Origin: Leptodontidium sp. MPI-SDFR-AT-0119
Lineage: Eukaryota > Ascomycota > Leotiomycetes > Helotiales > Leptodontidiaceae
NCBI GenBank assembly: GCA_020726505.1
Contig: JAHLEZ010000023.1
Coordinates: forward strand, 372,001-436,000
DNA: 64,000 nt
Direction: 5' to 3'
Made by a program: the position numbers and the translations under genes. Below, in pieces: positions 23,684 to 34,699 of this stretch. Position 1 is the stretch's first letter. Every line of letters starts with the position of its first letter. The notes below the pieces were generated by a model. That model worked only from the letters and a program-made list of their open reading frames with translations. It was not told where the DNA came from and did no database searches.

Positions 23684-24400
23684 AGGGTGAGACGAGATAA
23701 GAGGTAGAATGTTCACTGGATTGGTGAAGATGTGCCAGCGATAAATCGATGAATCTTAGTTCTTTGTTTCCGGAATGTTGTTTTGGAATGGAGTATGACC
23801 CGTGAATGTGGTCATTGGGGTTCTGAATACGGTTTCTTTAGTGTGAGAGTCTAACTTCTTTGGTCTGTGGTGATAGTTTGCCTTTCCTCTTACTCTAGAT
23901 TTCATGTACTGCATCTTTGGTTCTGTTTCTGCCTTGCCTTTCTTACTTTGAATATGGGGAACGCGAGAATAAGGGGCTCGCTTAGCTACTTCCCATGTTT
24001 TTCATGCCCAGCTTTTTGTCTCTCCTTGTGCAATTGAAGAAGCGGAAGACAACCACTTTAGCATCGATTGAGGCTGGCTTTTGACTTTAGGATCATCGTC
24101 ATAAACACACTACTTCGTTATCTTTTATCTTTGTCACGCGTCATGACGATGAAAGCAGCAATCGGGAGGTTACGTCGAAGCAGAGAGAGGGGGGAGGGGA
24201 CAGTAGTTGCTTCTTTTCCTCCCTAATTTCTTTCAGTCTTTCTTTAATTATATCCTCTCTATTTCTTGTTTAATTAATACAAGGAGGACGATTGTCTCTC
24301 CTCCCTTTCTACTATCTTCACCACTGCCTGCCCTACACCCCTGGTACTTGAAACCTCATCTCGCCCTTGAGAAAAGAGCACTCATCATCACCAACGTGCT
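23684..24400. other. intergenic, no gene recognised
   Basis: Downstream flank of copy 2, then a CT-rich stretch (24195-24350) resembling the leader of the hypothetical gene at 24401. Confidence 0.45.
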
Positions 24401-25008
24401 ATGGATCGCATACACTCCCTCGTCCGCCGTCCCAAACGAGCACTTTCCAAGCTCAAGAGGAAGAAGACAGTGGAACATTCTGGGACAGAGAGGGGAAGGA
24501 AGGGCAAACGGGAAGATCTGGTGGCGGGTATGGAGACAAAATCTCATAATCCTGCTCGAGCGACTGAAGCCAAATGCCCGTCAGACGAGTGGGCAGATAG
24601 TTCTCTCCCAAGAGTTCGTGGTGGTGGAGTTTGTGGTAAACGAGGATTCTCTGCTTCAACCCGAGGCGATGTTCCCAGCAAGACAGCAACACAGAAGTCA
24701 AAACCATCCACTCCAGGATCCCAAGTCAGCGACAACCGAGTGCACCAGGAGACAGTGCTGGTAGAGTAATCCCTCAACCTCGAGGCTTCATGGGCGATGC
24801 ACAGAAAGGCACAACCGAGGATGAGACTCCTGTAGCTGAGGCTGGGGTGTTGGAGACATTCGCTTGGGAACAGGGCAGGGTGGAGAGTCGTTTAGTGTCT
24901 GCTGCGAAGACCGCTTTCCCGCTCAGGGGTACGCCGCTGTTGGCTCGCGATATTAGCGAATTGAGGGAGATATCTCATCGTGATTGGCAGCCTAAGAATG
25001 CGGCATAG
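24401..25008 (+). CDS. hypothetical basic low-complexity protein, splicing unresolved
   Basis: A 122-codon frame (24401-24769) starts at an ATG after a CT-rich leader. It encodes a Lys/Arg/Ser-rich chain (MDRIHSLVRRPKRALSKLKR at the start) with no domain I know. A second ATG frame, 24790-25008, encodes a more ordinary sequence (ETFAWEQGRVESRL, FPLRGTPLLARDISELREIS). It extends upstream without stops through a Pro/Gln/Ser-rich stretch (IPSQRQPSAPGDSAG). The two are in different frames. I could not find a canonical intron that joins them, so a frameshift or a longer gene structure is possible. Function not recognised. Confidence 0.35.
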
Positions 25009-25629
25009 GGGAGTTGAGATGGCGATGCATTCTGTGTTGAGGGGTTGTTATTGCAAGGCGTTCAATCCTCGAATGTTGGTGATCAACGACAAAAGTGTTT
25101 CTCTCTGAGTCTTAGCTGCTAAGTTGATAGCGAAAGTACAAATTGCAGAAGTATTTCTCTCTATCAGGGACTTGGAACTACGTAGTGATATCAAATTTGG
25201 AGAAGTTCCCAGGGCAGTATATTACCATCCAAGAATTGCGTATTCATCCGAATGAGTTTATCAACCAGGATGAATTGGACCCTCTATCAAATCCAGGGTC
25301 ATAGACGATTTTGTAGTTTTTTTTCGGAATTAATATTCTCGTGGCCAAAATTCAAGCCCATAACAAAATACCATCCACGTTTGGGCGTTTTTTTTAGGGG
25401 GACACGGCCGTGTACATTGTTTATTTGACTAGACTGTAGTCCGAAACAACTCCGCCGGGAACCCAAATGGTTTCATATTGCTATAGCACAGTCAGTAGGG
25501 TACGGTGGAAACCACAAAACAGGGTTTCCATTTATTCAGAGTCAATGACATACATCATTACAGATCCACACAACAGCGTTGGTCCAGCCTGTTGCCCATG
25601 CTTTGCTGCATGATCTTGCACCTACCCCC
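25009..25629. other. intergenic, no gene recognised
   Basis: No supported ORF. T-tracts lie near 25315 and 25388. The right edge meets the relic described next. Confidence 0.4.
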
Positions 25630-26230
25630 GCACCCCACCGCGCCCACCCTCGTCTCGCCAGTTATCTCGGCCGACCTCGGTTGGTGGTTCCGCAACAAAA
25701 GTGAATATGTTACAGTTAGGAGGCCAATTCTAAGATAGTATGTCAGTAGTCATTCGACGCAGAAGATACACATTGCGAAATTCGTGAACTCACAGATGTT
25801 ATGCCGCGATAAGCCAGGGTTGTAGCATTCACGGCGAAATCTTCCTCAAGATAATCTGGGTTGAGTAGCAAGATTTGATCCAAAATAGGCTATCCTGGTT
25901 AGCACCGTACTGTTCTCCTCGAATGACTGTGCAATAGCTCACCCCATCCTTGTCAGCGAAGACAACATTTGGTCCTCCGGCTATTTTCCAGGGTGTGGTG
26001 AACCAGCTTGCGGTCTGGACTCTACAGTTGAGAAGTTGAGAAGACTAAATATATGACGGGAAGGTCACGTTTAACAGGTCCTTTCCACAAGGACTCCGAG
26101 ACGGGGTATCCAGGAATGGGACTCCCTGTCTCTGTTTGAGGCAGAGCAGTGCCGATGGCTACACCGATCAAATGCAAAGCACCCCAAAGAATCAAAGTTC
26201 GTGAGAAGCATTACTGCTAAGATGATTGCT
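25630..26230 (-). pseudogene. relic of a multi-intron secreted protein, unknown family
   Basis: Read on the minus strand, several short blocks look like exons. The first is a hydrophobic segment (LILWGALHLIGVAIGTA) followed by PGYPVSESLWKGP. Next, after a CTGTAG acceptor, comes VQTASWFTTPWKIAGGPNV, ending at a GTGAGC donor. After a CTAACCAG acceptor comes LDQILLLNPDYLEEDFAV, ending at a TCTGTGAGT donor. Last, after TCTTAG, comes NWPPNCNIFTFVAEPPTEVG, running to a TAG. The donors and acceptors look real, but the signal-like segment has no in-frame ATG; the nearby ATG is in another frame. I read this as a decayed secreted-protein gene, or one with an unidentified first exon. I do not recognise the family. 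Confidence 0.4.
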
Positions 26231-27640
26231 TGTGAGATAGATCCCGGAAGGTAATCGTACGAGCTGGGGATATGTCATAAGGGAAGCGATGCTTGAGAAT
26301 ATCTTCGAGTTCTTGCGGATCTCAAGACAAAATCAACCTCCAGGTGAAGAATAAAGATGGGAGGATGGAGTTCACTTATAATTCAGACAGCGACAACATG
26401 CCTTTGTATACAAGTTTGTACCCTTTTCCAAGACGCAAGATGTCCACTCTGCGAAGTCCTCCCCCTTCCAACATCTCTGCTCACGGCATGGCACATTGGA
26501 AAACTGGCGATACCCAATCCCTCACCTTACCAGCTTTTGCTCTGGACAAATTCAATGTTCAACTTAGCCTAGTGAACTAGTTAACGTCTCGCTGGAGATA
26601 CGAAAGACGAGCTCTCAAGAGAGAGACCCGCTGGAGACATTATAATGTGCCGCTGTCTTGCCGAGAAGCGGCATCTTTCGAGGCTGCAGTCAGATATTCG
26701 AGGCGATGTCACCATCTTGAACTCGTACTTCACTAGCCGAAATGCGACTTACGAGAGCACCTGGTATAATTCAAGTGCAATCCTTCTCAACCCTTGAAAT
26801 TATAATCTCTGCTTTATTGGGAACGAAAACGAAGATTTAACAATGATTATTCCGCAAATTTTGAATTCTCTACCATATTTGTTTCAACTGCCGAGTACTT
26901 TCCGAGTTGACTTTCCACTGTGTTGTTGGCCCCCACTTTTTCTAAGCGACAGTCGCCTGCCCTCCTTTCAAGTGACCACTCGATGGACAAAAGATGCCTT
27001 CCACGGACGCCCAGCTCTAGCTTGGAGAGCCTGCATCCGTAAGTGTGACAACGCTTATCTCCATTTGGCACTCATACCGTGGGAGGAAGATCCACGGGAA
27101 GCAGCAAGGGAAGTTCCCAGCAGCTGGAGACCCTTCGTGAATCACATAAGGGAGGGAACTTGGCGAGGAAGCTCTAGTGGAAGAAGCTGGAGCAGTAGAA
27201 TACGGCAGGAAGTGCAGCCTGCAGGGAGGCCTGCTGTGAGTGATCAGTAGAAACTGGCAGAGGTAGACGACAAGACTGATCTTATGGACAAGGAGGCTAC
27301 TGTGGGACAAGGAGGCTACTGTGGCTCTGCCAGCCCTGCAACTTGAGATCGACCATCGCCATTTTCGGCTGCGTGAGAAACGCACCCGGAGGCTTCTTGG
27401 ACGCCAAACAAAGAAAACCTAGTACCGAGTCGTAGGTGTCTTGAAAAGCACTAAGATGGGGAATGAGAAAACGTGCAATCTCGAGTTCCAATTATCACAA
27501 GTCTCAGAGCATATCCATCTCCCTAACTTTTCCGAAGCGTTAGGCCTACGTCATAATAAGGAGACATCCACAAAGTCTGCTATCGCTCACGGTAGTAGCG
27601 TACATTCCAAGATGCATTCCGTAACGCTGTGGCCTCCGAA
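26231..27640. other. intergenic or degraded sequence
   Basis: Several 60-135-codon frames on both strands, none with recognisable motifs. A plus-strand frame 26293-26580 is open but unconvincing. A near-duplicate GACAAGGAGGCTACTGTGG occurs twice in tandem (27287-27324). This may be eroded accessory DNA. Confidence 0.4.
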
Positions 27641-27649
27641 CAAAGCATG

Positions 27650-28670
27650 TTACATGGGAAGCTGAAAGAAAATGCGAAGATACTGAAGAGTATGGACTCT
27701 TATTCTTCCTCGTACTTTTTGACGTTCTTCCCCATTTATCGCAATGGAAATGGTGGCAATAACATCTTGTGCCCCTCTACGACTGCTACGGAGCTCTGCC
27801 TCAATTGCTTGTATCTTGGTGACTAGAGGGATGAATTCCATATTGGCCCAGATGATAAATTTCTTTGTCGCCTCGTTTATTTATGCTCTCTAGGGCGAGG
27901 ATATGTCCACAAGATAGCATAATACAAGGATCCTCGTTAAGATCGACCTCCTCGAAAGCGGATGACAAAATAAAGTCGACGACTATTCCCTTAATTGCTA
28001 GGTGCGCACAAATCTGGCAATATGTAACACCAAGACAAACCTCCCCACAAATAGACGGGCATCGATGCCCACAAGTTAACATCTTCGCACAGCGCTCTAA
28101 GCATGGTAGCAAATCACAAGGCACATGGTAGCAGGCACCGTCCGCGATGTGGACAAGACCAAGAATAATCCTGAGCACATAGCGCGCAAGGCTCCTAACA
28201 TAACTTGCTGCTTTTCGAATAGTTGCAGCTGACTTCGTAAGGTTCTGTTCAAAGAGGACAGGGCATTTCGCTATGGCATAGGCTTAGTAGCTATGACTAT
28301 AAGTCGTGTATAGTCTTCTACACCAAGTATTGCAAACTCCATATGTCTTCTTAATAGTTACACCATTAATCCTAGTATTATAATCTTTATAAGCATATGT
28401 GTAGTTGTGTCTACAAGTCAAGGCTACTCCGCAAGTTGCTAAATAGGGATAATTAACATCTAAAGGTAATTCGTGATAACGGACTCGGATTTTATGTTTA
28501 TAATGCTTTATAACTTGTTCTATCTAGACCTAACAGCGAACTGCCTCTGGTATCTGTGCTTCATGACATCTCAGCTGCCCGGCAATGTGTCCACATGGTA
28601 AAGGGTTAATTCTGGATAAATACAGGTGGCAACATTATTCTTTTTTCAGATTTCACGAAACTGCTGGAGA
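27650..28670 (-). pseudogene. RIP-like degraded relic of an NFX1-type zinc-finger helicase (ZNFX1-like)
   Basis: The minus strand reads as the Cys/His-rich part of a fungal NFX1 zinc-finger helicase. Blocks in order: CGHIAGQLRCHEAQ (about 28600-28560), KHKIRVRYHE, TCGVALTCRHN, YNTRINGV, YGVCNTWCRRLYTTYSHSY, then the better-preserved RCAKMLTCGHRCPSICGEVC and CIMLSCGHILALES (28178-27850). The damage is directional. Many expected zinc-ligand Cys codons read as Tyr (TGT to TAT), and expected Gln codons read as TAG, i.e. G-to-A and C-to-T changes, with strong AT-enrichment at 28240-28560. A frame change follows near 27830. The helicase core itself is not seen here. Intact relatives bind RNA and act with RNA silencing in some eukaryotes. 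This copy is not functional. Confidence 0.75.
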
Positions 28671-28759
28671 ACTTCTCCTATAAGACAGGCCTTCAAAGAA
28701 AAATACATAGATCTCAACTTAATACACACCACCAAGGAATAGACAGTCAAGAAAGTCAG

Positions 28760-31092
28760 TCATCCAGCCTGTAACACCCGAAGATCAGTCCCCATGATGG
28801 CCGTCGGATGGATGGCGTTGTCTCGGAAATGGTAGCCAGCTCTATGGGCCAGGCGATTATTCCAAACGCTTTGCCAGTCGGCCAGACATTCCCAGCAAAA
28901 TTCGTGTTTACAAGATGAGCCTGTAGAAATTTGACGTTAGATACATATTCTTATGCTGAGGGCTAATATACGCTATACTAAGAAAGGGAGAAGACATCTA
29001 GAGGCGTTTCGTATCAAGAACTAACTTACACGTCATGTGAAAACAACCTGGTCCCTTTTCAATTCTAGCTTCGCAGCCTGGACAAGCTTTAGTGTTGGTC
29101 ATGATATATTCCTGCGTCTCTAAGAGTTTCGGATCGCTGTCGAATTCCACGCATGTGATACCTGAATGCCATGGCCTCTGGTGTCTGAAGCACATTCGGA
29201 AACCGCATTCCATGCATTGGATCGCCGCTAACAACATGTCGACGTCTTCATGCACTTGGCCATTTTCACATGTTGGCGATAGGCACCAGCGAAAATTAGG
29301 CTGTGAGGAGAGAGCCCGCCGGAGAAGGATCTTTTCGTATCTGCGATGCTTGTTAGGCCAGATCTTTATAGGAATATTGGTTCACTGGTATTCATAGTGA
29401 CCTTTCGAATGTATCTGACCCCCCTAACCTCCGAATTTCCTCAAATGAAAGAACTCGATTGCACTGAGGGCACGCGATGCGATCAACTTCACCGCTCTCA
29501 ATCGACGTAGAAATATATTGTGCCATACAAACTCGACAGACGTCCAATGCATGATCGCATTGCTGTGTCGCGCTTGTGGGATACTCTAACACGCTCCACA
29601 TCCACATCCCAGTGCACGCGTAGTCTTCCCTCCATTGATCTAAGGTTCCGTAGTCGACTTCATTCTTCTCTTCGGTGCACACTATGCATTCCTTAGGGAT
29701 TCTCTGTCGTCGAAATAGGCTTGAAAAAATTGGAACCTTGATGTTATCACAGCCCATATCGCCTATAATGATTGGACCTGGACAGAACTTGGATACTCTG
29801 CCGTCTTGCCTTATTTGTGGGCCAATCGGAGTATCGAAAAAGTTGCGCATGCGACCTTGGGTCATAAGCTGTGTGTGGAGATCTGCAGCCACATCTAGCT
29901 CTGCGGCATTTGGCCGCCGATCAAGGCTTTTTAGGGCCTCTCGGTATTTCTTCGCCTTCTTAAACCTGTGACATGAGCTTTACACACATCAGAACGGGTG
30001 GGGAAGAGGATACTTTTTGACATAATCTTCTACATCATTTACATCCTGACAACCGAGGGAGTCTAAGATACTTACTAGATCCTTTTCACACATAATGTCG
30101 AAGGTACAGCAACCTTGATCCCAATAATGCTTTAACCACACCATATTCCCTAGGCTGTGCCACCAGTCCCGCCAAATAGCTCGAAGGAGAGCCTCGAGGC
30201 CACATGATGAGCATATCTCTCCATAAGATAGCATATCTCCTAGCTTGGGATATTCGTTCAAGTCGCGGAAAAGAGGGTAGCGATTGGCCTTATTGAGCCG
30301 GAACCTTGGTTTAAGACACTTTGTGCAAGTATGAATATAAATCCCATCGTAAAGGTCTCTATATGCCGTACCACTTGGAAGAAGGCGTCTCAGTTGGTTG
30401 GCACGATCCGGAGTTAAAGTGACATCAAGCGCATCAATGTGGATGGGGCTTAAGTTACCCATCTCAGTGAAAAGCAGAGTTTTGTTGTTGATTCGAGTAG
30501 GTGTCCCAAAGTTTGCTTCCATGACTCGCACCATGATGATTGTTCGAAGGGTCACTGGGGAAATTGTGCTACCAACTATCATAGTAGAATTTTGGCGCAT
30601 CTTCGCAAGCTGGTGAGAAAGCTCATAGTTCTCGGCCTCAAGATCTCGCACACAAGTGACAAACGTCCTCACTAATTCTTTCCATGTGGAACGACCTTTT
30701 AAGCCGTCGCAGTCAGAGCTATATGCTGGTGTCCAGGAGCAAATGTCCCGAGCAGATCGGCGAAGTTTTGCAGCTGCTGTACTCCGAATATCGATGTCTT
30801 CCAGATTTGCCGCGTCGGATTGGGAGGTTTCTTGTGTGCCCCATTCGGAGCCCGTACAGCTCTTTCCGTGGCTTGGAGTTTGATTTTCCCGCTCCGGATA
30901 CTTATCTAACTCATTAAAGAGGCCCTCGAGATGGGCTTCAGCATCTATTCCTGAACGAAACTGTTGCATGGAGGACTTGGACCAGAGCCATGCATCGTTC
31001 TCTTTGTCAGCGAGGGTTTGCGTGTTCCGGAAAGGGAAAGCCTTAGAAATCGTCTCCGTAACCTCGATTTGTTTCCAGTCAGCGGTCGACAT
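28760..31092 (-). CDS. RBR (RING-IBR-RING) E3 ubiquitin ligase, intact
   Basis: Exons 31092-30014, 29965-29402, 29340-29030 and 28920-28760 give 704 residues with all phases matching. Introns have GTATCC, GTCACT and GTAAGT donors. The N-terminal half has a coiled-coil-like stretch and a Cys-pair zinc-binding-like module (HTCTKCLKPRF ... EICSSCGLEA). RING1 begins at KECIVCTEEK and includes CDHALDVCRVCMAQYI and ACPQC. The IBR domain includes RWCLSPTCENG and CMECGFRMCFRHQRPWHSG. RING2 is [32 protein letters not shown], where the Cys in GPGC sits at the position of the catalytic Cys of Ariadne-type ligases. RBR enzymes pass ubiquitin from E2 to this Cys and then to substrate. The tail after RING2 is short, with no long Ariadne domain. 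It lies between the NFX1-type relic and decayed caspase-like copies. Substrate unknown. Confidence 0.88.
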
Positions 31093-32124
31093 CTCGCCTA
31101 GGTTGTGATTAGCGACAGGAAACTAAGAGAAGAAATTTGGAAGAAGCAACGGCGAGTGATGACCAAAAACGTAGATAATAACGAGTGGTAAAGAGAGGAA
31201 GCGCAGTCCATCGGAACATTACCCCGCACTCCGCTTATCGTGCACGTTCACGTTCCACCATTAATAGACGATAACGCTAAGCTCAGACCGAATAGTAGGC
31301 GGTGAGCAATAAGAAAAAAGGGTATCATATCTGATATTATATTAAAAATTGTGCTATTTATAATATCAGCTATACTATAAATAAGTGAAATATATATTAA
31401 ATTCAAATCTTGATAAACAGTTTCAAAAAGGAACTATGCGTAGTATAACTTAATTAAAACGTTCAGATACGGGAGTGCTGTTTCAGCTCTGGAGACTGCA
31501 ACGATGTCTCACGTGACCGCAGGCGAGGTTGGCATTAAACCACCTCTTCTTGCCTCAACTAGTGGCATTCATTCAGATACAGAGATATATGAATGAGATC
31601 ATACCTGGAGGTTCACAGGGACGGACGTCATGGAAATTTGCTGAAGCTGCCTTGGTTGTGTTCTCTCGAAATAATAATTTGTGGCGCCAAACTATTTTGA
31701 TCGGCTGCCGGATGGTCCAACACACCACCAACGATTTTTATCTTTGACTTTGGATTTTCCTTCTTTTCTGGCTCGAACCGGTCTGAAGGAACCTTTCTTT
31801 CCGCCCCTTCGATTTATCGCCTCCTTTCGCGCTTGACATCCCTTTCGGTAAATCACTACCACCTAATGCAACGACCTCGGAACATATACCTTCGTGAAAT
31901 AACTCAATGAGCGCACGACACATGTAAGCATGGTTTGTTCGGAGTCTAGAGTAGTCATTATCATGGAGTTTCTCTCCCCAAACACCCGCCCGTCGAAACC
32001 ATCAACCTTGTTGGTACACTAATCGAGTTCTTGGACGCCTCATTAGTAGTGCTATCAGAGCCACACGGGAGGCCGTATTGTTGGCCGTATTGTTGGCGAA
32101 GGCATATCATAGCATCCCAGAGGC
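31093..32124. other. intergenic, AT-rich block and short repeats
   Basis: The RBR promoter side is followed by an AT-rich block (31310-31480). A small 61-codon minus-strand frame (31738-31923) is Lys/Ser-rich and unsupported. GGCCGTATTGTT is tandemly duplicated at about 32072-32096. Confidence 0.45.
31331..31369. repeat. 11-bp perfect inverted repeat in AT-rich DNA
   Basis: CTGATATTATA (31331-31341) and its complement (31359-31369) flank a 17-nt AT-rich loop. It sits in a 170-bp AT-rich block between the RBR ligase and the caspase-like copies. It could be a footprint of an eroded repeat. Confidence 0.4.
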
Positions 32125-32505
32125 TTAGAGAGCCGCCGAGGATGCTGCCAAGGTCCGAAGACGATCGGAATCAATTTTTTCGCTCTCTGCAACAAGCTGT
32201 CCAATAGCCAACCATGCAAGGAGAACATTGATTTGGGTGCTTGAGTTTCGATTATTTCGACGACATCCGGCGGTTATACTTTGGAACTTTTGAGTATTCG
32301 AATGTTGTAAAGGCAACCTCATCTGCAATGGTCTGGATATTCGCAAGCTTTTGTTCATTGAATACTTTGATTGGATTATGTTGGAGACGAGTTCATCAAC
32401 AGCAGGGGCGGCCTTCGTTACGGCACTTGGCAAAATTAAAATTAAAAAATGGCCCCTTGTAAGAATGCCACAGTTTGTTTGTTCACATTTATATACCTCC
32501 TCCAA
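32125..32505 (-). pseudogene. frame-switching coding relic, unknown
   Basis: On the minus strand, one frame reads AVTKAAPAVDELVSNIIQSK. An overlapping frame then reads FNEQKLANIQTIADEVAFTT followed by FEYSKVPKYNRRMSSK, and the first frame resumes as LLAWLAIGQLVAESEKID. The alternation of plausible helical sequence between frames suggests small indels in a formerly coding segment. No motif identifies the family. Confidence 0.3.
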
Positions 32506-32891
32506 GCAGCCTAACTACTTCGTTTGTTCGTTCAGGGAATCTCGCTTAACTCAAGGGTTAGCTAGCAAGCCGGCAATGAATCATGCTTGCGTACCGCACG
32601 CGAGTGGTGACGAGCAGTAAAAGACTAAAATAAACAATCGCTATTATGACGCAATCATGTATGCAATAATTGTTGGAGTCGACAGTGCCAACACTGTTTT
32701 CAGCGGTTAATCTAACAACACAGGTTTCATCTATCATGGCATGGCACTGAGTCATGACTCTTGTCTTTTTGACAACTTAATATATGTCAGTTGCTACCGT
32801 GGAAGTATATTTATGATCGGATAGTTGAACAAGAACTCCTTTCAAGCCCTTTGGTCTTTAGAAGACACCACCCTATCGTACCACCATCATC
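32506..32891. other. intergenic, upstream flank of caspase-like copy 3
   Basis: No ORF supported. It would hold the promoter and leader of copy 3. Confidence 0.4.
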
Positions 32892-34154
32892 ATGCAGGCG
32901 TTCAGTGCAGTTTCTCCGGCAATGTCTGGATCATGCGGCTATCCCCGCCGTTCATCTTCGGGAAATGAAGGAGCAACGGACGTTCGCGCTACATCTGTGA
33001 CTATTTCTAGATTACCTTCTCCTGTTCAGAACGAGGATGACAATGACTTCGAGACGAACAGCCCAACCGAAAGAGAGTCTCTTCGATCAGGAAGCCCAGG
33101 CAGTTACAGAAGCTACAGTAGTGCTACAGTAGTGACAACAACATCGGAAATGGTGCGACGACACAAGATTCTGGTCCATCTGGACCAGCTAGAAACTACA
33201 GGAACGTGCATGTTCTCATGTTGGGTTGGTCTGACGAGACCACCGGAACGTGGGGTGACCTGGACAGGCTAGCGACTGTCTTTGAATAGGTGTACAACTT
33301 CACAGTGATTCGATCGATTCCCACTGCTAGGAACAGGTGCTGAAACGTACCTCCATGACCAAATTCAAGATCTTCAAGCGAACGGAGCTTTACAGGATTC
33401 TCTTCTCGTTGTCTACTACATCGGCCACGGAGCCCTGGATGCCAACAAATCACTTACGATATGGGGTCTCGATCCAGGGTCAGTCCAGGTCCATGTTTGA
33501 AGGGTATAATGACTATACTACTACAGGGAGCTCCAACCTTAGCATCCACACGTCAACTAGCCACGGATTCAAGAACAGCTTCAAGTGATGAGCAATGATG
33601 TGCTGATCTTACTCGACACTTGCTATTCAGGAGCCACTGTTGCTCTTGTCGACCCCACCAAATCCCAAGGCAGAGCTGAGATCATCACGGCATGCGGCTA
33701 TAGCGAAACTGCAAGAGCCCCGAATGGCGTCGAAACGCAGGCCATGTTGCACAACCCGACATTCACCAGATCCCTCATCAGTGTGCTGAAGCAGAAAGCC
33801 AATGCGAATTCACCAATGACGGCCACATCTTCACATCTTGCCATTGTTCAGGATATCATCGATGGAAACTACACGATGGGAAACAAGGGTATTGATGTCC
33901 TCCCGACAGCGGTACATTATTCCATAGGCAACGATTAACAGGCATCAAGTATTCCATTAAAGGTCATGGAGACGGTACCACCGACAGCGGATGTACCAAT
34001 CAATTTTGGTTTTTCGGTCAACGGGTTCAGAAGCATGAGGGGCATAATCCAGAGTATTCAGCGTATGGCTGTTTCGGAAGTGGTCGCGCGTCGACAGGGC
34101 TTTGAGGAGTTAAAGCGCATTTTGGGAAGCGGTGCTGGGACTGCGAGTAGTTGA
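32892..34154 (+). pseudogene. caspase-like copy 3, broken by frameshifts and stops
   Basis: An ATG at 32892 opens a Ser-rich N-terminus (GSPGSYRSYSS). The frame then shifts near 33190-33205 to VHVLMLGWSDETTGTWGDLD, which hits an in-frame TAG (33287-33289). After a further frame change, QDLQANGALQDS leads to the His motif LLVVYYIGHGALDANKSL (about 33400-33447), followed by a GTCAGT donor-like site and a CTACAG acceptor. The Cys motif DVLILLDTCYSG (33599-33634) is in a frame with an upstream TAG. The downstream part keeps the family pattern (AEIITACGYSET, FTRSLISVLKQK, VHYSIGND). It meets TAA at 33936-33938, and continues in the same frame (IPLKVMETVPP) to 34154. The TAG and TAA are each one C-to-T step from Gln codons. 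At least two frameshifts and two or three stops make this a pseudogene. Confidence 0.8.
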
Positions 34155-34699
34155 ACTGCATGCTTTGATTTCTCCGAGGCCCATGGAGCCATTCTGAAGT
34201 TACTGTTTCATGTTCTATTGCGCGCTGATATTCAGTATTTTGGAATTGGAAAACACCATGTGTAAATTTATCATTGCCGAATTGTTGTGAAGCCACTATC
34301 TATCTCAAAATTGTAGAAAAGCAAGACTCCCGGACGAAGATGTAGTCAAGGCTTTCCACTAGAAGCCTACTACTTTCGGAGCGTGGTGCGAGAATTCCCC
34401 AGTCACCGGAGAATCTGTGTATGACGTGGAGATGACAAGTCTCTGTATAGACGGCAAACATGAGAGGACCTGTTGGAGGGGTCGCTGGTTTGTTATGACT
34501 GAATGTGAACAGAACATGAGCACATCTTGTACCATCGACAGCCGGTTCTCGTCAAAACACGCACTTTTGACCGAAGTACAATTTGGACACAGATGAAGAG
34601 TCTCTTGAAATGTGTATAAACATAGCTACAAGCGACTGCTACTTTAGAACTTCTAGAAAGTAAACTTGATATCAAAGCTCCAACTGCAGAGGTCCCAAA
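34155..34699. other. intergenic between caspase-like copies 3 and 4
   Basis: No ORF supported. The two copies are adjacent and in the same orientation, about 545 bp apart. Confidence 0.4.
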
